Assembly (NCBI RefSeq): GCF_022129235.1
Contig: NZ_JADQAI010000002.1
Location: 186,001-250,000, forward strand
Source of the DNA: Psychrobacter sp. Ps6
Lineage (GTDB): Bacteria; Pseudomonadota; Gammaproteobacteria; Pseudomonadales; Moraxellaceae
DNA: 64,000 bases
Direction: 5' to 3'
The position numbers were made by a program, and so were the translations under genes. Every line of letters begins with the position of its first letter. Within the stretch, counting starts at the first letter, position 1. Under the pieces are notes generated by a model. It had not been told where the DNA came from and did no database searches. It saw only the letters and a list, made by a program, of their open reading frames with translations. Positions 54,895 through 63,980 of this stretch are shown one piece after another.

Positions 54895-56118
54895 TTAACC
54901 CTGACAGCCAACCAGCCATAATGCACTGCGACTTTGTTTGCTCAGTTGCGGTGTCGTCAACGGCATGTCGCTTGATGAATCAGCCTTACTCTCCAGACTG
55001 ATGCCAGCGCTCGCAACAAGAGCAGATAATAACTGAAATTTCACCGCATAGTTCATGTTTTGTGCGTGTTCATGAACGAGACTGGCGGTCACCATACCAA
55101 CAACCTCGCCAGTTGGTAGTAGTAAAGGACTACCACTAGAGCCAGGCTGAATGGGCGCGGTAAACTGAAGATAACGAATATCATCGTTTAAGCCCGTTAG
55201 CCCTGAGATACAACCTTGTGTGACTTGTAGTTGACTGCTAAGCCCCGATAGCGGAAATCCCAGCGTGGTAATGGTCTCACCCAATATATCACTGCATTGC
55301 TGTGCCAATGGGATATGGCTGGGCAGTGGGTCGCTGACTCTGATAATAGCGGAGTCGCTACCGATATCACTGAGCACAACTTGTGCTTCGCGATCAGGCT
55401 GACCTTGCTGACGTATGCCAATCATTTGAGCGGACTCAATCACATGATAGCAGGTGAGCAAGTGGTACGGATCAATGGCAAAGGCTGTTCCTGTCCATGT
55501 CTCACCTGCCTGCACTTGACGAGGGGGACGCACTTCATTGTGAGGGCAGGCTTGCTGTTGCTGTGCTGCTTGGATACGTGCATGTGTGTTGGGTGGACGA
55601 ACATCAAGACTGACTTGTACTCGCTGCTCAAGACTCGCCAAACCTTGGGTTGAGGCTTCGCCAAGCGCCCGACATTTAAACTGTCCATTCCGCTGATATA
55701 TCTCTAATATAATGGCGGCTTTGACGTGGCGTTCGCGCGCTGTAAAGTCGTAGCGAAGTGCACCATCATTCAGTGTTAAGCAAACATTGCTTAGCTCAAC
55801 CACAGGCAAGTTCAGGCTAGGCTCATAGTAAGCATAAGCAATCAGCTGCAAAAAATGCACACCTTGTTGCTCAAACAATTTGAGTAGATCAAGCTGCCAT
55901 TTGCTTGGGTTATTGGCATCATCTATCGTTGCCCAGTTTTTGGGCTCATGTAGATAAGCAGGGCTACAAACGGCCTGACGATTGGCATCTAATGGCAACC
56001 AAAGTAGCCCAAGCTGCTGTCCAAATCTAAGTGGGGAAGCGCTAGAAAATGCGACCGAGCAGCGCACGTCTGCGATAACAGCATTGGCGCCTAACACGAG
56101 TGTGGTCTGTACTGTCAT
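54895..56118 (-). CDS. TerD-like domain fused to a trypsin-like serine protease
   Basis: A 407-residue two-domain protein. Residues about 1-170 are TerD-like (VRCSVAFSSASPLRFG..., then AAIILEIYQRNGQFKCRALGE, matching the end of the TerD fold). Residues about 200-380 are a trypsin fold with the full triad H225 (CYHVI), D255 (GSDSAII) and S328 (PGSSGSP). No signal peptide is seen, so it acts in the cytoplasm. The Ca-binding DGDDE loop of canonical TerD is missing from the N-terminal domain. It may act as a stress-triggered protease tethered by Ter proteins; substrate unknown. Confidence 0.9.
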   Translation of the reverse strand: MTVQTTLVLGANAVIADVRCSVAFSSASPLRFGQQLGLLWLPLDANRQAVCSPAYLHEPKNWATIDDANNPSKWQLDLLKLFEQQGVHFLQLIAYAYYEPSLNLPVVELSNVCLTLNDGALRYDFTARERHVKAAIILEIYQRNGQFKCRALGEASTQGLASLEQRVQVSLDVRPPNTHARIQAAQQQQACPHNEVRPPRQVQAGETWTGTAFAIDPYHLLTCYHVIESAQMIGIRQQGQPDREAQVVLSDIGSDSAIIRVSDPLPSHIPLAQQCSDILGETITTLGFPLSGLSSQLQVTQGCISGLTGLNDDIRYLQFTAPIQPGSSGSPLLLPTGEVVGMVTASLVHEHAQNMNYAVKFQLLSALVASAGISLESKADSSSDMPLTTPQLSKQSRSALWLVGCQG

Positions 56119-56184
56119 CGTCTACCTCTTATTAGATATATACTCGGTTGTCAGTCGTTCTTTATGTTCCTTGCTTATTTTTAC

Positions 56185-57330
56185 TTATTCAGCAGTATCT
56201 TCAATTTTTACACCCACCATAATAGAGCGTACTTGACAGGGTGTTATTTGTTGCGTGATATCGGTCAGTGTTGGCTTATCAGTTAGACCAAGCCAATAGC
56301 CAAATCCAACCTGTGTCAAATCCACACCGCTATGCGTCGTGTAACCAATACCACCAGACGGGCGGCTATTGATCTCAAGCACACGGTGCTGACCGTCATC
56401 ATCAGCTTTGGTTTGCACACTGACGATACCGTCACAGCCAAAAGCTCTAATCAATGGAATCACCACATCCATGACGGATTGCTCATAGCCAATATGCTGG
56501 ATTTTACCTGTTTTATAGCGAGTAACGGCCGCCAAGACCTCACCGTATTCACAGACCACATCGATAGAGTATTCTTGTCCTGATAAATACGGCATGAGCA
56601 GCATGGGAATAGGACGTTCACGCACCATCAGGCTGTTGGTATAGGCATTGATAAACTGCGCGGTATTGATTTTTTTCTCTTCGGTAAAGTATAAGTGCTC
56701 AAAGCTATCGTAGTGCTCATCAGGTTCTTTGCCTAAATCTAATCGCCAAAATCCTTGGGCAAAAATACCAACAACTGGTTTGACACATAAGGGCTGATGA
56801 CCGTGCTCGGCGAGTAAAGCCTCAAGCTCGGCTACATTGTCAAAACGCCAAGCATCAGCGACAGGTATATTATGCTGGTAACACTGTTGCATAAAGGCAA
56901 ATTTATCTTCGATCGACTCTAGTGCTGGTACGCTAGTTGCGCCTGTAAGCAAACGAATACCAGCGGCATCAAACGCCGCACGATGCGCTTCATAATCAAC
57001 TCCATTGCGCCCCGTCAATAATACTTTAACGTTGTTCTCTTTGGCGTGTTCTAAGACAAATTGCCAGCGAGGTATAACAGGCTCAGTTGTCTCTTGTGCC
57101 TCATCCTCTATAGCTGCTTTTTCTGGATATGGTTCGCGATAGACCATATCAGCAAATTCAAAAATTTCAGGTCGGTTATGACGATGTGAGGCAATAATAT
57201 TGAAAGGGGCGCTAGATTTGCTTTTTAAGTTCTGCAAACTCTCTAACATATCGCGCTGGCTGGATTGACCCTCAGCTAACCAAGCAGCTATTGATGTGGA
57301 GTGGAAGCTATCGTTAGCAAGGTTAGTCAT
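56185..57330 (-). CDS. ATP-grasp enzyme of the Ter operon
   Basis: A 381-residue ATP-grasp protein, with a pre-ATP-grasp domain to about 140, the Lys/Glu region PLCVKPVVGIFAQGFWRLD (about 180-198), SGQEYSIDVVCEYGEV (about 261-276) and the metal-binding VLEINSRPSGG (about 328-338). It should ligate a carboxylate to an amine using ATP. As first gene of the minus-strand operon it faces terA across a 290-base divergent promoter region. Confidence 0.9.
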   Translation of the reverse strand: MTNLANDSFHSTSIAAWLAEGQSSQRDMLESLQNLKSKSSAPFNIIASHRHNRPEIFEFADMVYREPYPEKAAIEDEAQETTEPVIPRWQFVLEHAKENNVKVLLTGRNGVDYEAHRAAFDAAGIRLLTGATSVPALESIEDKFAFMQQCYQHNIPVADAWRFDNVAELEALLAEHGHQPLCVKPVVGIFAQGFWRLDLGKEPDEHYDSFEHLYFTEEKKINTAQFINAYTNSLMVRERPIPMLLMPYLSGQEYSIDVVCEYGEVLAAVTRYKTGKIQHIGYEQSVMDVVIPLIRAFGCDGIVSVQTKADDDGQHRVLEINSRPSGGIGYTTHSGVDLTQVGFGYWLGLTDKPTLTDITQQITPCQVRSIMVGVKIEDTAE

Positions 57331-57549
57331 AATTTTCTCAGCGTTATTATCATATGTAGGAGGTTAAATGAGTGGATACGGTTATTGAAAACTGGTGGCA
57401 GTATAGTCAAAATTTGATCATTCAGCAGCATATATTATATACAAATGGCACAGGTTATAAATGCCCCTGATGAAATAGGTAAAAGGATTTGTAATAGTGA
57501 TTTTGTAGCTAGTAGCGCGATTGCTCGGTTTAAAATGTTCATAATATTC

Positions 57550-57576
57550 ATGCTACTATATGACGATAGTGAGCAT
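57550..57576. promoter_or_regulatory. inverted repeat in the divergent Ter promoter region
   Basis: ATGCTACTAT (57550-57559) and ATAGTGAGCAT (57566-57576) pair with one bulge around a six-base spacer. It lies 45 bases before terA and could be an operator; no regulator gene is adjacent. Confidence 0.4.
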
Positions 57577-57620
57577 ACCAATTACAACGACGACAACATA
57601 ATAAAGAATCTAAAGGACGT

Positions 57621-58892
57621 ATGATGAATCAACCTCAACAACTGATCGCAGGTGCCAATGCGCTATTACCAACTGATAATATTAGTGTCCGCATCTTAAG
57701 CCAAAACGCCATTGATTGCGCCGCTTATCGTCTGACGACTGATGGCAAAGTGCGCGGCGATGGCGACATGATATTTTATGGTCAGAAACGTAGCAATGAC
57801 GGCAATGTTAGTTTTCGTGGTCACGACAGCGACGGGTTCTTTGATATTAATCTGCCTGCGCAGCCTGCGAGTATTGAAAAAATTGCCTTGGCATTCTCTA
57901 GCGCGCAGACGCTGGCACAAGTTGGCGATGTGGATATTCAAGTACTACAAGGCAGTCAGGTATTGATGACTTGTCAGCTGAGCAGTGCTGGACGTAACGA
58001 AAAAGCCATTATCTTGGCGGAGTGCTATCGTCGGCAGGGCAGCTGGAAGTTTCGTTTTATTGCGCAGGGATTTGAGGGAGGTTTAAAACCGTTATCTGAA
58101 CACTTCGGTGTTGAAATCGCAGATGAAGCGCCAGCGCAACATCAGAACGCATCGCAGAATCAGGCTCAGCCTATTAATACACAGCGACCCATCAATACGC
58201 AAAAAGCAGGCAGTACCTCTCAAGCGAGCACCCCGCCACCGATTCCTGCTACTCCTTCGATTAATCTTAGCAAAATCACCTTAACCAAGAACCAATCGAG
58301 CATCAATCTGAAAAAGCGTGACAACTTTGGCAAAATCTCAGTGAACTTAGATTGGAACCAACGTCCAGAGAGTAATAAGTCAGCACCCAAAAAAGGCCTA
58401 TTAGGCGATCTATTTAAGCAGCATCAATCAAGCGGTATTGATTTGGATGTTGGCGCGATGATTCATCTTAAAAATGGCGAAAAGACCCTCATTCAAGCAT
58501 TGGGTGACCGTTTTGGTAGTATGCAATCAGCGCCGTATGTGTGCTTGCGAGCGGATGATAGAACGGGGCAGGTGAGTGGCGGTGAGTGGCTCGATATCAA
58601 TGGTCAGCAGTGGTCACAGATTGAAGAAGTATTTATCTTTGCTTTTATTTATGAGGGCGCGCCAAACTGGGAAAAAACCGATGGTGTCGTGACCATTCAT
58701 GTACCCGAGCAGTCACCGATTGAGACTCGCCTAACAGAAGGGGCGGGTAACTTGCCGATGTGTGCTATCGCACGCTTGGTCAATCAGCAAGGCAGTATCA
58801 ATGTTGAACGTATCAATCAGTATTTTAAAGGACATCAAGAAATGGATAAGGCCTTTAATTGGGGATTTAGTTGGAAGCGTGGACGTAAATAA
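57621..58892 (+). CDS. terA: TerA-like protein with two TerD-fold domains
   Basis: A 423-residue cytoplasmic protein. The first TerD-type domain (about 1-160) has FRGHDSDGFFDINL and IILAECYRRQGSWKFRFIAQGF. A Gln/Ser/Thr/Pro-rich linker (about 172-215) leads to a second domain (about 235-423) with LRADDRTGQVSGGEW and the TerA-type end AFNWGFSWKRGRK. The second domain has an insert KKGLLGDLFKQHQSS before IDLDVGAMIHL. AAAGGA suits ATG 57621 or 57624. It is the only plus-strand gene of the Ter region. Confidence 0.9.
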   Translation: MMNQPQQLIAGANALLPTDNISVRILSQNAIDCAAYRLTTDGKVRGDGDMIFYGQKRSNDGNVSFRGHDSDGFFDINLPAQPASIEKIALAFSSAQTLAQVGDVDIQVLQGSQVLMTCQLSSAGRNEKAIILAECYRRQGSWKFRFIAQGFEGGLKPLSEHFGVEIADEAPAQHQNASQNQAQPINTQRPINTQKAGSTSQASTPPPIPATPSINLSKITLTKNQSSINLKKRDNFGKISVNLDWNQRPESNKSAPKKGLLGDLFKQHQSSGIDLDVGAMIHLKNGEKTLIQALGDRFGSMQSAPYVCLRADDRTGQVSGGEWLDINGQQWSQIEEVFIFAFIYEGAPNWEKTDGVVTIHVPEQSPIETRLTEGAGNLPMCAIARLVNQQGSINVERINQYFKGHQEMDKAFNWGFSWKRGRK

Positions 58893-58920
58893 TATGTTTG
58901 GTCTATAAATGATAAACAAA

Positions 58921-58958
58921 AAAGAGCGGCCCATCTATCAATAGATGGGCCGCTCTTT
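58921..58958. terminator. bidirectional terminator between terA and the terD-like gene
   Basis: An 18-bp perfect stem AAAGAGCGGCCCATCTAT/ATAGATGGGCCGCTCTTT with a two-base centre; A and T runs on both sides. Confidence 0.92.
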
Positions 58959-59014
58959 TTCGAAATAAACTATTTAACTAGATGATTAATACTCCAGTTA
59001 AAGGCTCAACTCGA

Positions 59015-59623
59015 TTAAGCATGTGGCGTAATTGCAGGCATCAAATCATGGAAGGTGCGACCAGATGCAGTCTCGCCAATAGCGTGCATTTTCCATTCGT
59101 TGTTATGGCGATAGACTTTTGCCATTACCATGGCAGTGTGTCCACCTTGTGCCGATAAGTTGTAGCGAGCTACTTCACTGTTGTTATTGGCATTAACGAT
59201 ACGGCAAAATGCGTTTTCTACCGTCTCGAACGTCTGACCCGTAAAGCTATTGACCGTAAATACTAGTGAAGTCACGTTGGCTGGGACTTTTGAGAGATCA
59301 ACGTTGATGACTTCATCGTCGCCATCGCCGTCGCCAGTACGGTTGTCGCCAGTATGAACGATACTGCCATCCTTTGACTTGAGCTGACTGAACCAGATAG
59401 CATCGACCGCTTGTTTGTTTGCGTCAAACATGATGCATGAAGCATCTAAATCGATAGAATCGCCGCCGCTACCACCGCCGAATAATTTACCTAAAAAGCC
59501 ACCTTTTTTATCTTGTGGACCTTGAGCGACATCCCAACCTAGACCCAATTTAACTTGAGTCAGCTCGCCGCCTGCTTCTTTGCTTAGGGAGATTTTCTGC
59601 CCTTTTTGTAGACTAACTACCAT
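59015..59623 (-). CDS. TerD-family protein with Gly-rich insert
   Basis: A 202-residue TerD-fold protein. The Ca-binding loop [15 protein letters not shown] (about 91-105) is complete, and AMVMAKVYRHNNEWKMHAIGE closes the fold. Compared with canonical TerD (about 191 residues) it has an insert of about 18 residues, QDKKGGFLGKLFGGGSGGDS (about 36-55), before IDLDASCIMF. Probably cytoplasmic and calcium-dependent, part of the Ter stress complex. It lies 57 bases after the AIM24-like gene. Confidence 0.9.
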   Translation of the reverse strand: MVVSLQKGQKISLSKEAGGELTQVKLGLGWDVAQGPQDKKGGFLGKLFGGGSGGDSIDLDASCIMFDANKQAVDAIWFSQLKSKDGSIVHTGDNRTGDGDGDDEVINVDLSKVPANVTSLVFTVNSFTGQTFETVENAFCRIVNANNNSEVARYNLSAQGGHTAMVMAKVYRHNNEWKMHAIGETASGRTFHDLMPAITPHA

Positions 59624-59680
59624 GTGAGTATCCTTATAATAATTGTGAGTAAAACTGTTTAAACATAGTTCTAAAAGACG

Positions 59681-60442
59681 CTATAAGATATTATCTAAAA
59701 AACTACCATTACCGCCGCGTCCACCTGAGCTCGTTCCCAAGACACTTTGCAGCCATCCTTGATAACTGTCACGATTGCGCGAGCAAATAATGACTTTGCC
59801 ACTGCCCGAAAAGTTCAGAACCATACCCTCGCCACTGGTGACGGAATTAATGATATTGCTCATGATGCCTTTTTTCTTGCTGGTCGAGACGGACAGTTTA
59901 TAATCGAGGTTCGAATCCCAGCAAACCACATGACCATTATCAATAATGACATCTTTGTCTGGTGTGACCTCAATCTCAAACAATGAGCCAAAACCAGATA
60001 CCACAACCTGACCTTTTCCTTGCGTCTGCATGACCATAAAGCCACCAGTATCACCAAATACCGCGCCTCCTAAATTACGTTGGATATTGGCTCTGATATC
60101 AACGCCTGTTTGCGCCGCGACAAAAGCACCATCACTCAAAGTATATTGCTGTGACCCCACCTCGATGATTTGCATATCGCCATCTAGTGTGGGGGCAAGT
60201 AAGCAATCACCTTCACCATTAACTGCTTCAATTTGCTGTTGAAACAACGATTCATCATTGGCAAAACGGCGCATAAGCGATTGCATCAGTCCACCTTGTA
60301 GCTTACCTTTTAGCTCAAGGTTAGACTCCATCATTACCATTGCATTGGCTTCGCAATAAATTGAATCACCTTTTTTGAGATTACAATGCAAAAAAGGCTC
60401 AATAGTACCGATTAAACTGAATGTTGCGGCCATGGGGTGCAA
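59681..60442 (-). CDS. AIM24-family (TIGR00266) protein
   Basis: A 253-residue protein of the AIM24/TIGR00266 beta-rich family: KKGDSIYCEANAMVMMESNLELKGKLQGGLMQSL near the N-terminus, GTVIVMQTQGKG-like GGFMVMQTQGKGQVVVSGFGSLFEIEV in the middle, and VVCWDSNLDYKLSVS. Such proteins recur beside TerD genes and may bind membranes or phage-shock-type complexes; the function is not established. AAGGA is just before the first ATG (60442). Confidence 0.88.
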   Translation of the reverse strand: MHPMAATFSLIGTIEPFLHCNLKKGDSIYCEANAMVMMESNLELKGKLQGGLMQSLMRRFANDESLFQQQIEAVNGEGDCLLAPTLDGDMQIIEVGSQQYTLSDGAFVAAQTGVDIRANIQRNLGGAVFGDTGGFMVMQTQGKGQVVVSGFGSLFEIEVTPDKDVIIDNGHVVCWDSNLDYKLSVSTSKKKGIMSNIINSVTSGEGMVLNFSGSGKVIICSRNRDSYQGWLQSVLGTSSGGRGGNGSFLDNIL

Positions 60443-60579
60443 ATCCTTATTCTAATATCTTTGATAGGTGCTGTTAATGTGCGGGTATAGACCTATGTGT
60501 TTTAGCGTTTTTATATTGATGAGCCTATTAAATTTAAAGCCATCAAATGCGTTAAAAGGGCACACTTGATGGCTTATAG

Positions 60580-60609
60580 GCGTTGCTATCAGAAAACTGA
60601 TAGCAACGC
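60580..60609 (-). terminator. 13-bp hairpin between terD and the AIM24-like gene
   Basis: GCGTTGCTATCAG/CTGATAGCAACGC with loop AAAA lies just after the terD stop. No U run follows on the minus strand, so it may attenuate or protect mRNA rather than fully terminate. Confidence 0.55.
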
Positions 60610-60641
60610 TTGGCTCGCTAGATATTTACGTCAATTTAACG

Positions 60642-61217
60642 TTATACATTCACGCCGTAAGACGCTGCTAATGGTCCAAGACCACCGCTGAAACCTTGAC
60701 CGACGGCACGGAATTTCCAGTCGCCGTTATGACGATATAGCTCACCAAAGATCATAGCCGTTTCAGTGCTGCCATCTTCTGATAGGTCGTAACGGGCAAT
60801 TTCGGCTGCGCCATTATCGTTTACAACACGAATATAAGCATCGCCAACTTGACCGAAGTTTTGGTTACGTGCTTGGCCTTCATAGATAATCGCACAAATG
60901 GCAACTTTGTTCACGTCAGCTGGGATGCTCGCAAGATTGATTTTGATTTTTTCGTCATCGCCATCGCCTTCGCCAGTACGGTTGTCACCAGTGTGCTCAA
61001 CGGCGCCATTGTCTGACTTTAGGTTATTAAAAAAGATAAAATCTTGGTCGTTACGGACTTTGCCTGCTTCGTTGATCAAGAAGCCAATAGCATCCAAGTC
61101 AAACTCTTGACCGTCAGTTGCGCGTGGATCCCAGCCTAGACCAACTGTGATGTTGGTTAAACCTGGTGCTTCTTTTGATAAGTTTACGTTGCCGCCTTTT
61201 GTTAAGCTAATAGCCAT
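60642..61217 (-). CDS. terD: TerD/TerE-type tellurium resistance and stress protein
   Basis: A 191-residue protein close in length and sequence to enterobacterial TerD/TerE: start [36 protein letters not shown], the calcium loop [14 protein letters not shown] and the end [21 protein letters not shown]. These cytoplasmic proteins bind Ca2+ and are linked to resistance to tellurite, phage and other stress. I place the start at 61217 (AAAGGA upstream on the minus strand); the upstream frame to 61343 is not supported. Confidence 0.94.
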   Translation of the reverse strand: MAISLTKGGNVNLSKEAPGLTNITVGLGWDPRATDGQEFDLDAIGFLINEAGKVRNDQDFIFFNNLKSDNGAVEHTGDNRTGEGDGDDEKIKINLASIPADVNKVAICAIIYEGQARNQNFGQVGDAYIRVVNDNGAAEIARYDLSEDGSTETAMIFGELYRHNGDWKFRAVGQGFSGGLGPLAASYGVNV

Positions 61218-61689
61218 ACAAATATCCTTTGGATTAATAATTAAGTGGATTGGGTTTAAAAAATAAACTAAAAGTTGTGCAGTGACTGATATGAAAGGAC
61301 AACTGATAAAGAACCTACCTGTAAACCACGTCCTGCATATCATTACGTTTTACTATACTAAGCGTTTGCTCACTAAGCAAGGCGTATTTTGTGCGCTTAC
61401 TATATGCTTACTAAGCGACATAATAACCCTGCATTTTTGATACTTTTTAATCATCTTAGCAATAGTGGTTAACGCATTGTTATGCAAAGGTAAATTATTC
61501 TATGGCTGTTTCCTTCGGATCAAGCCATAGAATGAAGAGAAACATACGTTAGGTTGCAAAGACATAACCAAAAAAAGCGGGTCGTACCAGATATGTTGGT
61601 ACGACCCGCTGTGAGCTTGACAACCTAATACAATTTAGACGTAATATTGTGCTGAATAATCCATTAATAAAAGTATTTAGATAAAGCTT
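61218..61689. other. intergenic region between terD and glsA
   Basis: This 472-base gap holds the terD promoter region and the glsA terminator. I see no gene in it. Confidence 0.5.
61576..61610 (-). terminator. intrinsic terminator of glsA
   Basis: A 14-bp perfect stem AGCGGGTCGTACCA/TGGTACGACCCGCT with a seven-base loop; a U run follows on the minus strand. Confidence 0.9.
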
Positions 61690-62610
61690 TTATTCGGCAA
61701 AAACCGACCAGCCCGTTTCTTGTACAAACAGCTCTAATGCTTTTAACCCAAGCTTGGAGTTTCCTATATGGTCCAGCCCTGGCGACCAGACAGCGATAGA
61801 ACCCTTGCCGGGAGCTATGGTCAAAATACCGCCACCAACCCCACTTTTACCGGGCAAACCGACGCGATAGGCAAACTCACCAGACCCATCATAATGACCG
61901 CACATCATCATTAGCGAGTTAATCCTTCTGGCGCGGTGCTCGTTGATTACACGTACCCCTGAGTGCTTATCAACCCCGTTAGAGACCAAGTACAGACCGG
62001 CGCTGGCTAATTGCTGGCAATTCATCTCAATCGAGCATTGATGAAAGTAAGTACCCAACACCTTGTCCACATCGTGCTTGAGCCGACCAAAGGATTTCAT
62101 AAAGTGCGCAAGCGAGGCGTTGCGGTCTTTGTGCTCCATCTCAGACGCTGCCACTTTGTGGTCAAAACGGATGGACTCATCGTCCGTAATAAAATGCACA
62201 AACTGTAGAATCTCAGCCAATATTTCTCTAGGTTCGTGACCCATCATGATCGCGTCTACCACCGCAATGGCACCAGCATTGATAAATGGATTGCGTGGTC
62301 GACCAGTTTCATGTTCTAGCATGACGATTGAGTTGAAAGGGTCACCTGAGGGTTCACGACCAACGTGTGTCCAAAGTCCATCGCCCAACTTGCCAAGTGC
62401 AATGGTTAGAGTGAAGATCTTAGAGATACTTTGGATCGAAAAAAGAGTGCTCGCATTGCCTGCTGTATACATCTTTCCGTCAGGTGTCGCGACTGCAATA
62501 CCAAACTGGTTTGGGTCTATATGGGCCAGTTGCGGGATATAGTCCGCTACTTTTCCACGATCGGTTTCAAGTGCCATCTGTGCGGCAATATCATCAAGAA
62601 TCTGTTGCAT
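61690..62610 (-). CDS. glsA: glutaminase A
   Basis: A 306-residue beta-lactamase-fold glutaminase, glutamine to glutamate and ammonia. The catalytic Ser-x-x-Lys is S61-K64 (SISK); NPFINAGAI (about 107-115) and the late [10 protein letters not shown] are family signatures. In enteric bacteria glutaminase with an antiporter supports acid resistance. It stands alone between terD and the DUF475 gene with its own terminator, so a functional link to Ter is not implied. Confidence 0.95.
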   Translation of the reverse strand: MQQILDDIAAQMALETDRGKVADYIPQLAHIDPNQFGIAVATPDGKMYTAGNASTLFSIQSISKIFTLTIALGKLGDGLWTHVGREPSGDPFNSIVMLEHETGRPRNPFINAGAIAVVDAIMMGHEPREILAEILQFVHFITDDESIRFDHKVAASEMEHKDRNASLAHFMKSFGRLKHDVDKVLGTYFHQCSIEMNCQQLASAGLYLVSNGVDKHSGVRVINEHRARRINSLMMMCGHYDGSGEFAYRVGLPGKSGVGGGILTIAPGKGSIAVWSPGLDHIGNSKLGLKALELFVQETGWSVFAE

Positions 62611-62775
62611 AGTGGTTGAAGGGTCTCATTTTTGGTGAGTGATTAAAGGACGAGGATTCTAACCGAATAACGTATAGTAGTGATGAGAAAATTGTATGTG
62701 AAGCAAAATATACACATATTTTGGCGATAGGTAAGGATTTGCCGTGTGACTAACGCCTGCCATTATAACGCAAAA

Positions 62776-62807
62776 AAGCAGGCCATATCTGATGATACGA
62801 CCTGCTT
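62776..62807 (-). terminator. intrinsic terminator of the DUF475 gene
   Basis: Arms AAGCAGG and CCTGCTT with a partly paired interior; a U run follows on the minus strand. Confidence 0.75.
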
Positions 62808-62838
62808 AAGCTACACAGCATCATGCGGACAACAGGTA

Positions 62839-63900
62839 CTAATTGAGCCTTGCTGCTTCCGCTTTACGATGTTTCAGCGATGCCCATAATGCAAAACCAA
62901 TAAAGGCGATACCGATAAGACCAGTAATGATTTCTGGTACATGGAACTTCACTGACAACAGCATAATGATGGCCAAGGCACCGATGGCGTAATGTGCGCC
63001 ATGCTCAAGATAAATAAACTCATCAAGCGTGCCTTTGTCTACCAAGAAGATAGTCATCGAACGTACGAACATCGCACCAATGGCAAGACCAAGCATGATA
63101 ACGATGACATCATTGGTAATGGCAAATGCGCCAATCACACCATCGAAACTGAATGACGCATCGAGGATTTCTAAGTATAAGAAACCGATGATACCGCCTT
63201 TCATGATAGCGCTGGTCGCGGCTGCGCCACTTCCTTCGTTCTCTAAGTCTTCTTCAAGATCACCTTCTAGCATACCAGATACGACCTGTACACCAAGGTA
63301 TACTAGAATACCCCAAACGCCAGCAATGAGCACAGCACTTGATTGCTCTGCGCTGGCCCATGATACGGCAATCATTAAGACGATAAGAGCAACAAATACG
63401 CTCATTGCATCGACTTTGCCTAGCTTGACCAAACGGCTCTCAAGCCATTCAAACCAATGGACATCTTTGTCATCAAAAATAAAGTTCAAGAAAACCAATA
63501 GTAAGAAAATACCACCAAATGCTGAAATTTCAGCGTGATGTGCCATCAATCTGGCTGAGTATTCTTGAGGATTGTTCAATGCCAAATCGATCACTTGCAT
63601 CATACCAAGGTCAGCGGTAACCGCAACGATGACAATAGGGAAGACCAAGCGCATACCGAATACCGCGATTAAAATACCCACGGTTAAAAATATCTTTTTC
63701 CAAAATTCGTCCCAGCCTTTGAGGACTGAAGCGTTGACCACCGCGTTATCAAAAGATAACGAAATCTCCATGACGGCCAAAATAGCGGTAATCGATAGCG
63801 TGGTTATCATTCCACCCATACCGCCATGTGAATATCCCCACCATGCCGCTATTGCTAAGGCAATGATTGTGAAGATAATGTCTAAATAAAAATGTCTCAT
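62839..63900 (-). CDS. DUF475 family, TerC-like integral membrane protein
   Basis: A 353-residue membrane protein with about nine helices. The TerC-type motifs are both present: ISLSFDNAVVNASVL (about 46-60) and DASFSFDGVIGAFAITND (about 226-243). An acidic loop LEGDLEEDLENEG (about 190-202) is between them. TerC-like proteins are proposed to export or sense metal ions (Mn2+ for some) and work with TerD proteins. AGGAT (minus) lies 5-9 bases before ATG 63900; the longer frame starting at 63975 is less likely. Confidence 0.9.
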   Translation of the reverse strand: MRHFYLDIIFTIIALAIAAWWGYSHGGMGGMITTLSITAILAVMEISLSFDNAVVNASVLKGWDEFWKKIFLTVGILIAVFGMRLVFPIVIVAVTADLGMMQVIDLALNNPQEYSARLMAHHAEISAFGGIFLLLVFLNFIFDDKDVHWFEWLESRLVKLGKVDAMSVFVALIVLMIAVSWASAEQSSAVLIAGVWGILVYLGVQVVSGMLEGDLEEDLENEGSGAAATSAIMKGGIIGFLYLEILDASFSFDGVIGAFAITNDVIVIMLGLAIGAMFVRSMTIFLVDKGTLDEFIYLEHGAHYAIGALAIIMLLSVKFHVPEIITGLIGIAFIGFALWASLKHRKAEAARLN

Positions 63901-63952
63901 GACACATCCTGTCTGGTTGCGTAAAGCTGGTCTAGTATAGACACAAGCCGCA

Positions 63953-63980
63953 AAAAAGTGGTTATTGCTAACCACTTTTT
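63953..63980 (-). terminator. hairpin upstream of the DUF475 gene
   Basis: The 12-bp stem AAAAAGTGGTTA/TAACCACTTTTT, loop TTGC, ends in A/T runs. It probably terminates a gene to the right of the window. Confidence 0.75.
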
